NCBI RefSeq assembly: GCF_030732065.1
Contig: NZ_JAVBHX010000010.1
Location: 48,691-112,690 of the forward strand
From: Oceanimonas aquatica
GTDB taxonomy: Bacteria > Pseudomonadota > Gammaproteobacteria > Enterobacterales > Aeromonadaceae
Length of the DNA stretch: 64,000 nt
Direction: 5' to 3'
Part shown: piece after piece, positions 28,257 to 35,882 of the stretch
How the letters are laid out: every line of letters starts with the position of its first letter
How positions within the stretch are numbered: position 1 is the stretch's first letter
Notes under the pieces: generated by a model
The model's database searches: none
What the model was told of the DNA's origin: nothing
What the model saw: only the letters and a program-made list of their open reading frames with translations
Made by a program: the position numbers and the translations under genes

Positions 28257-28748
28257 ATGGGCAAAGCACGGCACTACATCAGTCACTGGCGGCTGTACCA
28301 CCGTACTTTGGTTCATCGCGGTTCACTTACCTGCTGGATCGATGAACAAGCCATTGAGCACTAGCATTGCCATCAGCATCATGGTCGTCGCGGGCGTAGC
28401 TTCCACTACAGCGACAGCGCCATTGAAACGGCGCTCATGTTCAAGGCCTTCTTCGGCTTACCGTTACAGGCACAGGAAGGCGAGGGGAAGCAGCGTAACC
28501 ATGACAAGGATTCGCGTACTCACGAGATCGTCGCCGCCGAGGTCAGTCTGGAGAACGTGGCGGATAGCGAAGTGTTGTCGACCTTGCCCAACCCATTGCG
28601 GCACCGTTTACATCAGCTCTCGAGCGGTGGTGCTGACGATACTAGGGAGTGCCATAAGATCTTGCTCAAAAAAGAAACAGGCTGTCCCGACTCTAATTTC
28701 ATTAACAGCACCGCCTCAATGGGACATGACTTCGCCGTCCGCGTCTGA
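28257..28748 (+). pseudogene. IS5-family transposase remnant
   Basis: A single frame reads through a transposase-like sequence. The N-terminal WRLYHRTLVHRGSLTCWIDEQAIEH segment is followed by an in-frame TAG (near 28362), then GRRGRSFHYSDSAIETALMFKAFFGLPLQ. It jumps directly to a C-terminal part, THEIVAAEVSLENVADSEVL and DDTRECHKILLKK. Compared with the roughly 300-residue IS5/IS903-type transposases, about 90 central residues, including the first catalytic Asp, are missing, and the end runs into unrelated sequence from about 28690. It is therefore dead. Terminal inverted repeats were not identified. The intergenic gap 27818-29067 otherwise holds repeat copy A and the upstream region of the next gene. 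Confidence 0.8.
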
Positions 28749-29067
28749 ATATCAGTAACTTACACACCAGCCTTCCCATAAATATCGCACCAACTCTCTG
28801 AACCAACAGAATATTTCAGGAATGATACACCTTTAGCACCGCCGACTTTCTTTGAATATTAAGGAGTTAGTCAAAGCCACCACAAAAAATGTATCAAAAC
28901 TGAAACACCTCGCCTTTAACCAATCTGGTTAGTCTTATATAAATCCTTAATAATCAAAATATTAAAGAGTTGGCTTAATATATGCCTCTCCTTTGTCGGT
29001 AATGCCGGCTTTGCACATCATTCAGTGCAGGACCCGGTTCTTGATGAATAACAAAGGAGTTGCAGTC
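28749..29067 (+). promoter_or_regulatory. AT-rich upstream region of the second DUF11-like gene
   Basis: No gene is seen here. GATACACCTTT at 28824-28834 and a GAATATTAAGGAGTT segment at about 28853-28867 resemble the region upstream of the first DUF11-like gene. The distance from GATACACC to the sigma-54-like promoter is 147 bp here and 145 bp there. A related pair, TGTATCA at 28890-28896 and TGAAACACC at 28901-28909, looks like a degenerate copy of the palindrome at 24017-24038. Confidence 0.5.
28971..28985 (+). promoter_or_regulatory. Sigma-54-like (-24/-12) promoter for the second DUF11-like gene
   Basis: TGGCTTAATATATGC again has GG and GC exactly 10 bases apart, with ATGC in the -12 half as in the element at 24176-24190. 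It lies 82 bases upstream of the start codon. Confidence 0.55.
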
Positions 29068-31278
29068 ATGAAGACGAGACGATTTACACGATGTCTGCCC
29101 CTGCTGGCGGCCATGGCCATAGGCAGTGCCTGGGCGGTGGACAACGAGGGTCTGTTCGAGCTGGACTACAATGGTCCGACCGTAGCCAATGCTGTCGATG
29201 ATAATAACGGCGGCGGCAGCAGTGACGGTGACGACTGGGAAAATATCGCCGACGGCAGCGATAGCGCCATCGCCACCACAATGGGAGACCTGGGAGGTAT
29301 CATCAACGATACCAAAGGCAGTAATGACGACGTCTTTACCGGAGGGGGTAGTAAGGACGATCTGGATATTCCCAACTGGATGCATAAATCCGCCAAGTCC
29401 ACCCCGGACAAGGACAATATCACCAACGCCTATGCGGCAGCCTATCAAAATGCCCTGGGCGAGGTCATCGTCTATTTCGGTGCCGATCGCTTTGCCAACA
29501 ATGGTGATGCCCAAATGGGTTTCTGGTTCTTCCACGATAACGTTTCATTAAACCCGGACGGAACTTTTAATGGTGTACACACCATCGGGGATACTCTGAT
29601 TTTGGCCAATTTCTCCAATGGGGGGACTGTAAACACCATCGAGGTATGGGAATGGCGGCCGGGAGCAGGTAGCGATGGTAATATCAACCTGTTCAAACTC
29701 GGCGACTTTGGGGCCTGTGATGGCACAAATCCCAACGTCTGCGCCCTGAACAACGACAGCGACACGCCTTCTTTCTGGCCCTATGATCCCAAGTTTGGTA
29801 CCACAGGACAGATTCCCGACAACTCCCTGTTCGAAGGGGGGATCAACCTCAACCAGGTGATAGGTGATGACATCTGCTTCTCCTCCTTCATGGCGGAAAC
29901 CCGTTCTTCCACATCGGTGGATGCCCAGCTGAAGGACTTCGCCCTTGGCGATTTTAGCCTCTGCGGTATCGATATCACCAAGGAATGTCGAGATCTGGAC
30001 CCAGAAAATGAAAATAGCCAAGGCATCATCAACGAGGATGGCAGCCTGATCACCCTGGGTTATGAGGGTACTGTGGTGAATACCGGCGCGATCACTTACC
30101 AGGTGTTCCTGGAAGACCTGGTCGACGGCAACGGCGGCACCACGGGCGGTGATGGCATTACCCAGGTTTGTATTGACGGCCTGAACGGCAACCCGGAAGA
30201 CGGTATGTGTCAGGCAGATGAAGATCTGGGCGCCGGCGTCCTCAATGGTGATGGTACCGCCACCTTCGACCTTCCCGGCGGTCAGACCGCGCTCTACATC
30301 GGCGAATGGACGGTAAGCGGAGAGCCCACCAGCCTGACCTTTGGCAATGAGATACAGGCCACCGCTACCATTAACGGCATTCCCGTGTTCAGCGAGCCGG
30401 CCAGCGATACCACCACCTGTGTGGTAGTGGGCAATGCCGATATCGAGGTGCTCAAAATGTGTAGCAATCCGACCATCGTAGGTGGTGATACCTTCGAGGC
30501 CGATATCACAGGCGTTGCGACCAATACCGGTAATGTGAAGCTGAACGAGGTATCGCTTGTTGATGTGACCGACCTTGGTGCACCCGCAGGGGCTTATACC
30601 TTTGTCCGTGACGCGAACAAGAATGGCCTGGTTGACGTAGGAGAACCAGCGTTTAACAACGGAGTCGACTCCCTGACACCGGGTGAAATGGTCGCCTTTA
30701 AGGCCAAGGTGTCCAGCACATCTTTCACCACTCACGAAAATACCATCACCGCCAGTGGTACCAATGCGTTCGATAGCTCCGATCAGCCCTCCGACTCCGC
30801 CTCGGTTACTGCAGAAGACCAGTGTTCGGTCAGCCCGGATCCGGTGATCGCCATCGAGAAACTCTGTGATGACGACTTTGGCAGCAATGGCAGTGGTGTG
30901 GAACTGACCGCGACCGGATCACCCGAGGTCATTGCAGTCAAGGTGTATAACACGCTGACCGCGACCAACAATGGTACCGAGGACCTGACCAATGTGGTGA
31001 TCAGTGATGCCGAAGGCGGCCTGACTTGGGTCGACAACGGCGGCTCAAGCTTTGACTGCTCCGCCGGCACCAGTTGTACCGGCACGCTCCAGGTAGGTGA
31101 ATCGGCCGACTTTACCATGAACTACCTGCCCGATGCGGCCAGCAGCATTATCGGTGCCCTCACCAACCCAGGCGGTATTCTCTTTGAAAATACCGCATTC
31201 GCAAATGGTGATGGTGTCTTGAGTGGCTTGTCTGCTCCCGAAGTTTCAGACGATGCAGAGTGTGCCCTATGTAACTAA
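29068..31278 (+). CDS. Large secreted protein with DUF11-like K-x-C repeats (copy 2)
   Basis: A 736-residue exported protein. Signal peptide ends near residue 23 (IGSAWA/VD). Residues about 24-315 form an Asp/Gly/Asn-rich N-terminal domain (GFWFFHDNV, YFGADRFANNGDAQ). At least three DUF11-like repeats follow, each opening with hydrophobic-K-x-C (GIDITKEC near 316, IEVLKMC near 480, IAIEKLC near 602), and the protein ends in a short Cys pair, ECALCN. The repeat openings match the smaller protein at 24293-25636, so the two are paralogues. ATG 29068 is chosen for AAAGGAG eight bases upstream. It is convergent with metalloprotease 2. Possible roles are a surface layer, adhesin or appendage component. 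Function unknown. Confidence 0.8.
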   Translation: MKTRRFTRCLPLLAAMAIGSAWAVDNEGLFELDYNGPTVANAVDDNNGGGSSDGDDWENIADGSDSAIATTMGDLGGIINDTKGSNDDVFTGGGSKDDLDIPNWMHKSAKSTPDKDNITNAYAAAYQNALGEVIVYFGADRFANNGDAQMGFWFFHDNVSLNPDGTFNGVHTIGDTLILANFSNGGTVNTIEVWEWRPGAGSDGNINLFKLGDFGACDGTNPNVCALNNDSDTPSFWPYDPKFGTTGQIPDNSLFEGGINLNQVIGDDICFSSFMAETRSSTSVDAQLKDFALGDFSLCGIDITKECRDLDPENENSQGIINEDGSLITLGYEGTVVNTGAITYQVFLEDLVDGNGGTTGGDGITQVCIDGLNGNPEDGMCQADEDLGAGVLNGDGTATFDLPGGQTALYIGEWTVSGEPTSLTFGNEIQATATINGIPVFSEPASDTTTCVVVGNADIEVLKMCSNPTIVGGDTFEADITGVATNTGNVKLNEVSLVDVTDLGAPAGAYTFVRDANKNGLVDVGEPAFNNGVDSLTPGEMVAFKAKVSSTSFTTHENTITASGTNAFDSSDQPSDSASVTAEDQCSVSPDPVIAIEKLCDDDFGSNGSGVELTATGSPEVIAVKVYNTLTATNNGTEDLTNVVISDAEGGLTWVDNGGSSFDCSAGTSCTGTLQVGESADFTMNYLPDAASSIIGALTNPGGILFENTAFANGDGVLSGLSAPEVSDDAECALCN

Positions 31279-31296
31279 TAAGATAGAGGGAAAATA

Positions 31297-31323
31297 AAAA
31301 GGGGCGCCATGGGCGCCCCTTTT
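31297..31323. terminator. Bidirectional terminator between DUF11-like gene 2 and metalloprotease 2
   Basis: AAAAGGGGCGCC (31297-31308) pairs with GGCGCCCCTTTT (31312-31323) over a three-base loop, giving T-runs in both directions. Confidence 0.87.
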
Positions 31324-31338
31324 TACTGCCAGGCCAAC

Positions 31339-33639
31339 TCAGCCTTTACCTTTTCCCTTATTATTACTACCCGACGAGCCGCTGCTCTCGCCGCCGACGG
31401 TCACCGCTACCTGAGCGCTGGCACTGGCTGTGCCGTCGCTGACGGTGTAGGAAAAGCTGTCGCTACCGCTGAAGCGGCGATCCGGCCGGTAGCTCAGGGT
31501 TCCATCGGCCTGCAGGTTTACTTGGCCATGGGCTGGCTGGCTGATACTTGTGATCGACAGCAGATCGCCGTCTGGATCAGTGTCGTTGGCCAGCACCGCA
31601 ATGGTTACTGTGCTTTTTTTCGCAGTTTCGGCACTGTCATCCATCGCCTGGGGCGGCTGATTGCTGGTAATCGGTATGCTGACGGTATAGCCACTAGTGG
31701 TCTGAGCCATGTCCCCGCTCAGTTCATGCTGGCCATAAGCCGTAACTGTATAGAAGCCCTCGCCGGCATCGGCTGATGAGCTGACCATCATCAGGGTGGT
31801 GGCGCTGGCTCCGGGGGCCAAAGTCAAGGTTGGCTCCTCAATAACGGCAGTCCAGCCGGAAGGCACAGAACTGTCCAGCGCAACAGCCACCGGCTCACAA
31901 GCGGCGGCGTCCCGGTTGGTAATCGTTAAACGATAGCCGACGGACTGGCCGGGGGCACCCGAACTGCCTTCAACCGGAGAAAGGGTCAGCTCCGGCTGGG
32001 CGGGGCTGCACTGCACTGTGGTTGTGCCCATTTCTACCGCCACCTGGGCACCGTTGGTATCGGTCCACTGGGTGCTGATGGTGATCCCTGATTCGGGATC
32101 GGTAAAGCTCCGTCCGACCGCCAATGCAGGATCCATATGATCACCACCCACCCGACTGTCCGGGGTCATATCCAGCAGATAGCTGCCGTAATAATGGTCA
32201 TCTTCCTCGCCGATCCGCACTATCACACCGTCAAGGATGTTATCGCTGTCAAAGGTGCTGTCCTCAACAATGATGCTGTCGAAACCAACTGGCTGGCGAT
32301 ACTCCACATAGAGCCAACTGCGCAGGCCGGTGACCGGGTCCTGGCTACGCAGGATCTTGAGCGCTTTTGGATCGGGGCCTTGTTCCGTTGAATAGGGCTC
32401 GAGGTTGAATACACCGGATTGCTGAACCTCGAGTACGCTGTCCGGACCGTCGAACCAGTTCAATTGAGTCTTATGATAGCTATTCAGATGAGCGAGCCGC
32501 CCGCCCATCACATCCAGAGAATCACCATATTCCCATTGACGACATTCACCTTCCAGCACACTGCCCTGACAATCCCAGCTATGGGCGTGATGCAACCCCA
32601 GGGTATGGCCGACTTCATGAGTTGTTATCCTGTCGGTGATGTTTCCGTTTAGGGTAACCCGGGAAGGCTGGCCACCCAGCGAAGACAGCCCGGCCCAACC
32701 ACAGCTGCTGCGCTTGGGTTGAACCAGTACGATACGCTGAAATGCGGACAGATCGATACCATCAGCCAGCGCTGCCTGATCGGCCAGCTCATTCGTCATC
32801 ACGCTATCACAGCCTGAAGCACTCATGGGCAGGGTATACCAGCCATGCACTTCACCGCTTAACGACATCAGACCATGAGAGTTTTCAAAGAAAAAGTCGC
32901 TGGCAGTACCAAAAACAGCGTTACTGATCTCGGCCTCGGTAAAAGGCTGGCTGGTGTCGTCCTCGAAATTGACCATCAACACCAGGGTGCGCTGATCGCC
33001 GGTGGTCTGGGTGGGTGCCGCCGTGGCGGTTGTGGTCATGGTACTCCCGTCGGCAGTAAAGGCCAGGTAGCTCAGCCCTTGCTGCTCGGTTTCCAGCAAT
33101 ACCCCCTCGGCCTGGATCTCGTCACCAGAGTTCAGGTCTGAATGCGCGCCGGCCAGATGCAAGGACATGCGTTCGCCGGCAGGCGTAGTCAGGAAATGAC
33201 GCAAACGATGAGAACCATCCTCATAATCTTCGTAATAGGCCTCTACCGTCCCTTCCGCCTCAAACCGCTGCTCCAGCATGGCCTGCACTTCGGCGGGCAT
33301 GCCGCTGCGCTGTTCCTCACTGATGGCCAGCTCCAGCACCGCCTGCGGATTGGTTTGTGCCAGCTCCGCCAGTGACAGCGCCCGGCTCCGGGCCTGCTCG
33401 GCCAGTTGTTGCCGGGCACGAGTCTTGTCGGCACCACTGGCAGCGGCCTGCCAGTGCCGGGATTGCTCCAGCAGGGCTTGGGTCTTGTCTTTTGCCTGTT
33501 GCGCGGCGGCACTGGCCGACACAGCGGCGGAATGAGCGGGGTGTTCCTGCCCGGCATGGGCGGCAAACGACACGGACAGGACGGCGGCAAAGACACCGGC
33601 AGCCAGATAACAGGCAATAGCAGGCCCTGGAAGGCGCAT
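31339..33639 (-). CDS. Secreted M11/gametolysin-like zinc metalloprotease (copy 2)
   Basis: A 766-residue exported protease paralogous to the one at 25691-27817. Signal peptide near residues 1-29 (FAAHA/GQ). The catalytic domain has HEVGHTLGLHH at residues 341-351 and a GDSLDVMGG Met-turn-like segment. C-terminal to it are a NEW3/DUF11-like beta domain (about 540-640), found only in this copy in place of the first cadherin domain, and one cadherin-like/VCBS domain (about 655-745) with DPDGD. The tail, NNKGKGKG, resembles that of copy 1. GGGAG lies 7 bases before ATG, as in copy 1. Probably type II secretion cargo. Confidence 0.85.
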   Translation of the reverse strand: MRLPGPAIACYLAAGVFAAVLSVSFAAHAGQEHPAHSAAVSASAAAQQAKDKTQALLEQSRHWQAAASGADKTRARQQLAEQARSRALSLAELAQTNPQAVLELAISEEQRSGMPAEVQAMLEQRFEAEGTVEAYYEDYEDGSHRLRHFLTTPAGERMSLHLAGAHSDLNSGDEIQAEGVLLETEQQGLSYLAFTADGSTMTTTATAAPTQTTGDQRTLVLMVNFEDDTSQPFTEAEISNAVFGTASDFFFENSHGLMSLSGEVHGWYTLPMSASGCDSVMTNELADQAALADGIDLSAFQRIVLVQPKRSSCGWAGLSSLGGQPSRVTLNGNITDRITTHEVGHTLGLHHAHSWDCQGSVLEGECRQWEYGDSLDVMGGRLAHLNSYHKTQLNWFDGPDSVLEVQQSGVFNLEPYSTEQGPDPKALKILRSQDPVTGLRSWLYVEYRQPVGFDSIIVEDSTFDSDNILDGVIVRIGEEDDHYYGSYLLDMTPDSRVGGDHMDPALAVGRSFTDPESGITISTQWTDTNGAQVAVEMGTTTVQCSPAQPELTLSPVEGSSGAPGQSVGYRLTITNRDAAACEPVAVALDSSVPSGWTAVIEEPTLTLAPGASATTLMMVSSSADAGEGFYTVTAYGQHELSGDMAQTTSGYTVSIPITSNQPPQAMDDSAETAKKSTVTIAVLANDTDPDGDLLSITSISQPAHGQVNLQADGTLSYRPDRRFSGSDSFSYTVSDGTASASAQVAVTVGGESSGSSGSNNKGKGKG

Positions 33640-33971
33640 GGGTTTCTCCCGAAAAAAGTGAAAAGAATGCCTGCCCCAATAAAGGAGCCATTCAAATCTT
33701 AATTAAGTTTTATTTGCCAGAAAAAGAAATACCACGAGCTCTGGCGATGACGGGTTGTGAGGCACAAAAAAATAAAACTCAAATGGTGCTGTCACAACCG
33801 AACGGCGGGCACTATAACATTGGGGACTGGTTATTTTTTATTCCTTATTGATATAAAAATAACCACATGGGTGAATTAAAAAGCAAAAGGAGTCTATTGA
33901 ATATGATCATGGAATGTTAAGTCGCTCATTCCACTGCAATAAAACAATTGATTATTTATTAACCACTTGCG
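33637..33971. repeat. Conserved upstream block of metalloprotease 2 (repeat copy B)
   Basis: Second copy of the block at 27815-28158, in the same orientation relative to its protease gene. The remaining part of the 731-bp gap (33972-34370) is AT-rich. I see no supported gene in it, only a short membrane-like reading frame without a usual start codon on the minus strand. Confidence 0.8.
33897..33920 (+). other. Conserved seven-codon mini-frame with ribosome-binding site (copy B)
   Basis: TTG AAT ATG ATC ATG GAA TGT TAA would encode MNMIMEC, again four bases after AAAAGGAG. It is the counterpart of 28084-28107. Confidence 0.35.
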
Positions 33972-34370
33972 CGCGACATAAATATATACAGGAGCGGCAG
34001 GTAGTCAATTTTTGTCGGAGTGGGTTTCATAAAGCACCATTGCTGGCAGTAGCGGTCAATGCCGAATGCTCAGTTCATCCCACAGATAAATATACTGGCA
34101 GCAATGGTGGCGAGGATAATAACGGCAGCGCAAAACAGAGCCTGAACGAATCCATACGTGCCCCAGCTTTTTTCGATCGTGCTTTTTCATCAGGCACATT
34201 TTCATGCGCTTATGCTTCATGACCTGTATGCCTCATATCGTTGCTAATTACAATAATGAGGCAAGTTTTGCACCACATTTAAAAAACAATTATTTATCAG
34301 TACATTATAAAAAAACACATAAATGAGCCTGTTTAAAAGTGTTAACCACAAGCAACAGCAGTCAATTATC

Positions 34371-35759
34371 TTATTTGACGTTTGGCAACTTGTGTTTTTC
34401 CATTAGTCGGTAAAGGGTCACGCGAGATACGCCCAATAATTTGGCCGCCGACGACACATTGTTACCGGCTTTTTTCAGGCTGCGCCGAATGGCCTGCCGC
34501 TCGGCCTGGTTGCGGGCTTCCTCCAGGGTGGGCACGCTCTGACTGTCGCTCCCCTGCTCCAACCCCAGATCGGCGGCGGTGATCAGCCGGTGATCACTCA
34601 TCACTATGGCCTTGCGCACCCGGTTGATCATTTCCCGCACATTGCCGGGCCAGTCGTGGCCGTTCATGGCGGCCATGGCCCGGCGGCTGAAGCCGCGCAC
34701 CTTGTGGTGCCGCCCTTCGGTAAACTTGCGAAAAAAGAAATTGGCCAGCAGCTCAATGTCCCCTTCCCGCTCCTTGAGATCCGGTACTTCTATGCTGAGC
34801 ACGTTCAGCCGGTAATAAAGGTCTTCCCGAAAACCGCCTTCGCGCACTTCTTCTTCCAGATTTCTGTGGGTGGCGGCAATCACTCGGGCGTCAATATACA
34901 GGGTTTCGTGCCCGCCCAGCCGCTCTATGGTTTCTTCCTGCAAAAAACGCAGCAGGTTTACCTGCAGCGACAGCGGCAAATCGCCAATTTCGTCAAGGAA
35001 CAGGGTGCCGCCACTGGCTGCCTCAATACGGCCCATCTTGCGACAGTGGGCGCCGGTAAAGGCTCCTTTTTCATGGCCGAACAGTTCCGCCTGAATGAGG
35101 TTTTCGGGCAGGGCGCCGCAGTTGAGCGCCACAAAGGGCCCCTTGCTGCGGTGGGAGCGCTGATGAATGGCCCGGGCAATCAGCTCCTTGCCGGTACCGC
35201 TGCTGCCGGTGATCAGCACGGTGGCATCCACTCCCGCCACCTTGCGGATCTGGCTGAATACCAACCGAATGGCGGGACTGGCCCCTACCATCTGGCACTC
35301 TTCCCGGTAACGGCGCAGTTCGTCTTCCTTGTCGCGCAGCCGGCCCAGCCCCCAGGCATGACCAAGGGTGGCGCACAGGTAGGGAGCCTTGTCTTTCAAC
35401 GGCAGGGTGTAATAGTCAAAAAAATAATCGTAAATCAGCTCGCTGGTGGCGCCGTTGTTCAGATGCTCCGGCTCGATCAGGGCAATCCAGTTCAGCGGCG
35501 GGGCGTTTTCCACCAGCCGTTCAAAGTCACTGCGCTGCTCGTCATCAAGCTCGCCAATATGGGCCAGCGCCACCTGAAAGCTGTCGTTATCGAGGGCGGC
35601 TTTGGCGTCGGCCACCGAGCCGGCCCGCACCACCTGCCAGTTTTCCAGGCAGGCAAGCGGCTCGTTACACGCCTGGGTCGACAGATACAGGTAGAGCACC
35701 TTTCTTGAGTCCATGCAGTCATGCTCCGCCTTGTCGTAATGATGTGCTCTGCTGTTCAT
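34371..35759 (-). CDS. VpsR-like sigma-54-dependent activator with degenerate receiver domain
   Basis: A 462-residue bacterial enhancer-binding protein. Residues about 20-150 have a response-regulator-like fold, but the phosphoacceptor position appears to be His (VALAHIGEL) and the usual acidic pair and Lys are not recognisable, so it is probably a pseudo-receiver. The AAA+ domain (about 160-385) is complete: Walker A GSSGTGKE, the sigma-54-contact loop GAFTGA, Walker B TLFLDEIGD. A Fis-type HTH ends the protein (NNVSSAAKLLGVSRVTLYRLM). VpsR of Vibrio cholerae has this layout and binds c-di-GMP. It is divergent from exeA and adjacent to two genes with sigma-54-like promoters. An alternative start at 35714 is possible. 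Confidence 0.88.
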   Translation of the reverse strand: MNSRAHHYDKAEHDCMDSRKVLYLYLSTQACNEPLACLENWQVVRAGSVADAKAALDNDSFQVALAHIGELDDEQRSDFERLVENAPPLNWIALIEPEHLNNGATSELIYDYFFDYYTLPLKDKAPYLCATLGHAWGLGRLRDKEDELRRYREECQMVGASPAIRLVFSQIRKVAGVDATVLITGSSGTGKELIARAIHQRSHRSKGPFVALNCGALPENLIQAELFGHEKGAFTGAHCRKMGRIEAASGGTLFLDEIGDLPLSLQVNLLRFLQEETIERLGGHETLYIDARVIAATHRNLEEEVREGGFREDLYYRLNVLSIEVPDLKEREGDIELLANFFFRKFTEGRHHKVRGFSRRAMAAMNGHDWPGNVREMINRVRKAIVMSDHRLITAADLGLEQGSDSQSVPTLEEARNQAERQAIRRSLKKAGNNVSSAAKLLGVSRVTLYRLMEKHKLPNVK

Positions 35760-35882
35760 GATGTTATCGGCCCCTTCCGCTGGAACAGATATTCACCAGT
35801 TTAGTACAGCCACCTGCGCAGCCCGGTAAAAGCGGCCTTTGGCTTCTATATTTAAACTGGTTCAACACCAGGGACGGACATC

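Noticed and set aside
34070..34180. Minus-strand frame reading like a small membrane peptide (ALFCAAVIILATIAASIFI core)
   Set aside because: It has no ATG, GTG or TTG start after the preceding stop codons. It may be a decayed small gene but cannot be called as a CDS.
33914..34222. A 102-codon + strand frame after repeat copy B
   Set aside because: It begins inside the conserved non-coding block, has no ribosome-binding site, and shows no domain or counterpart at copy A.
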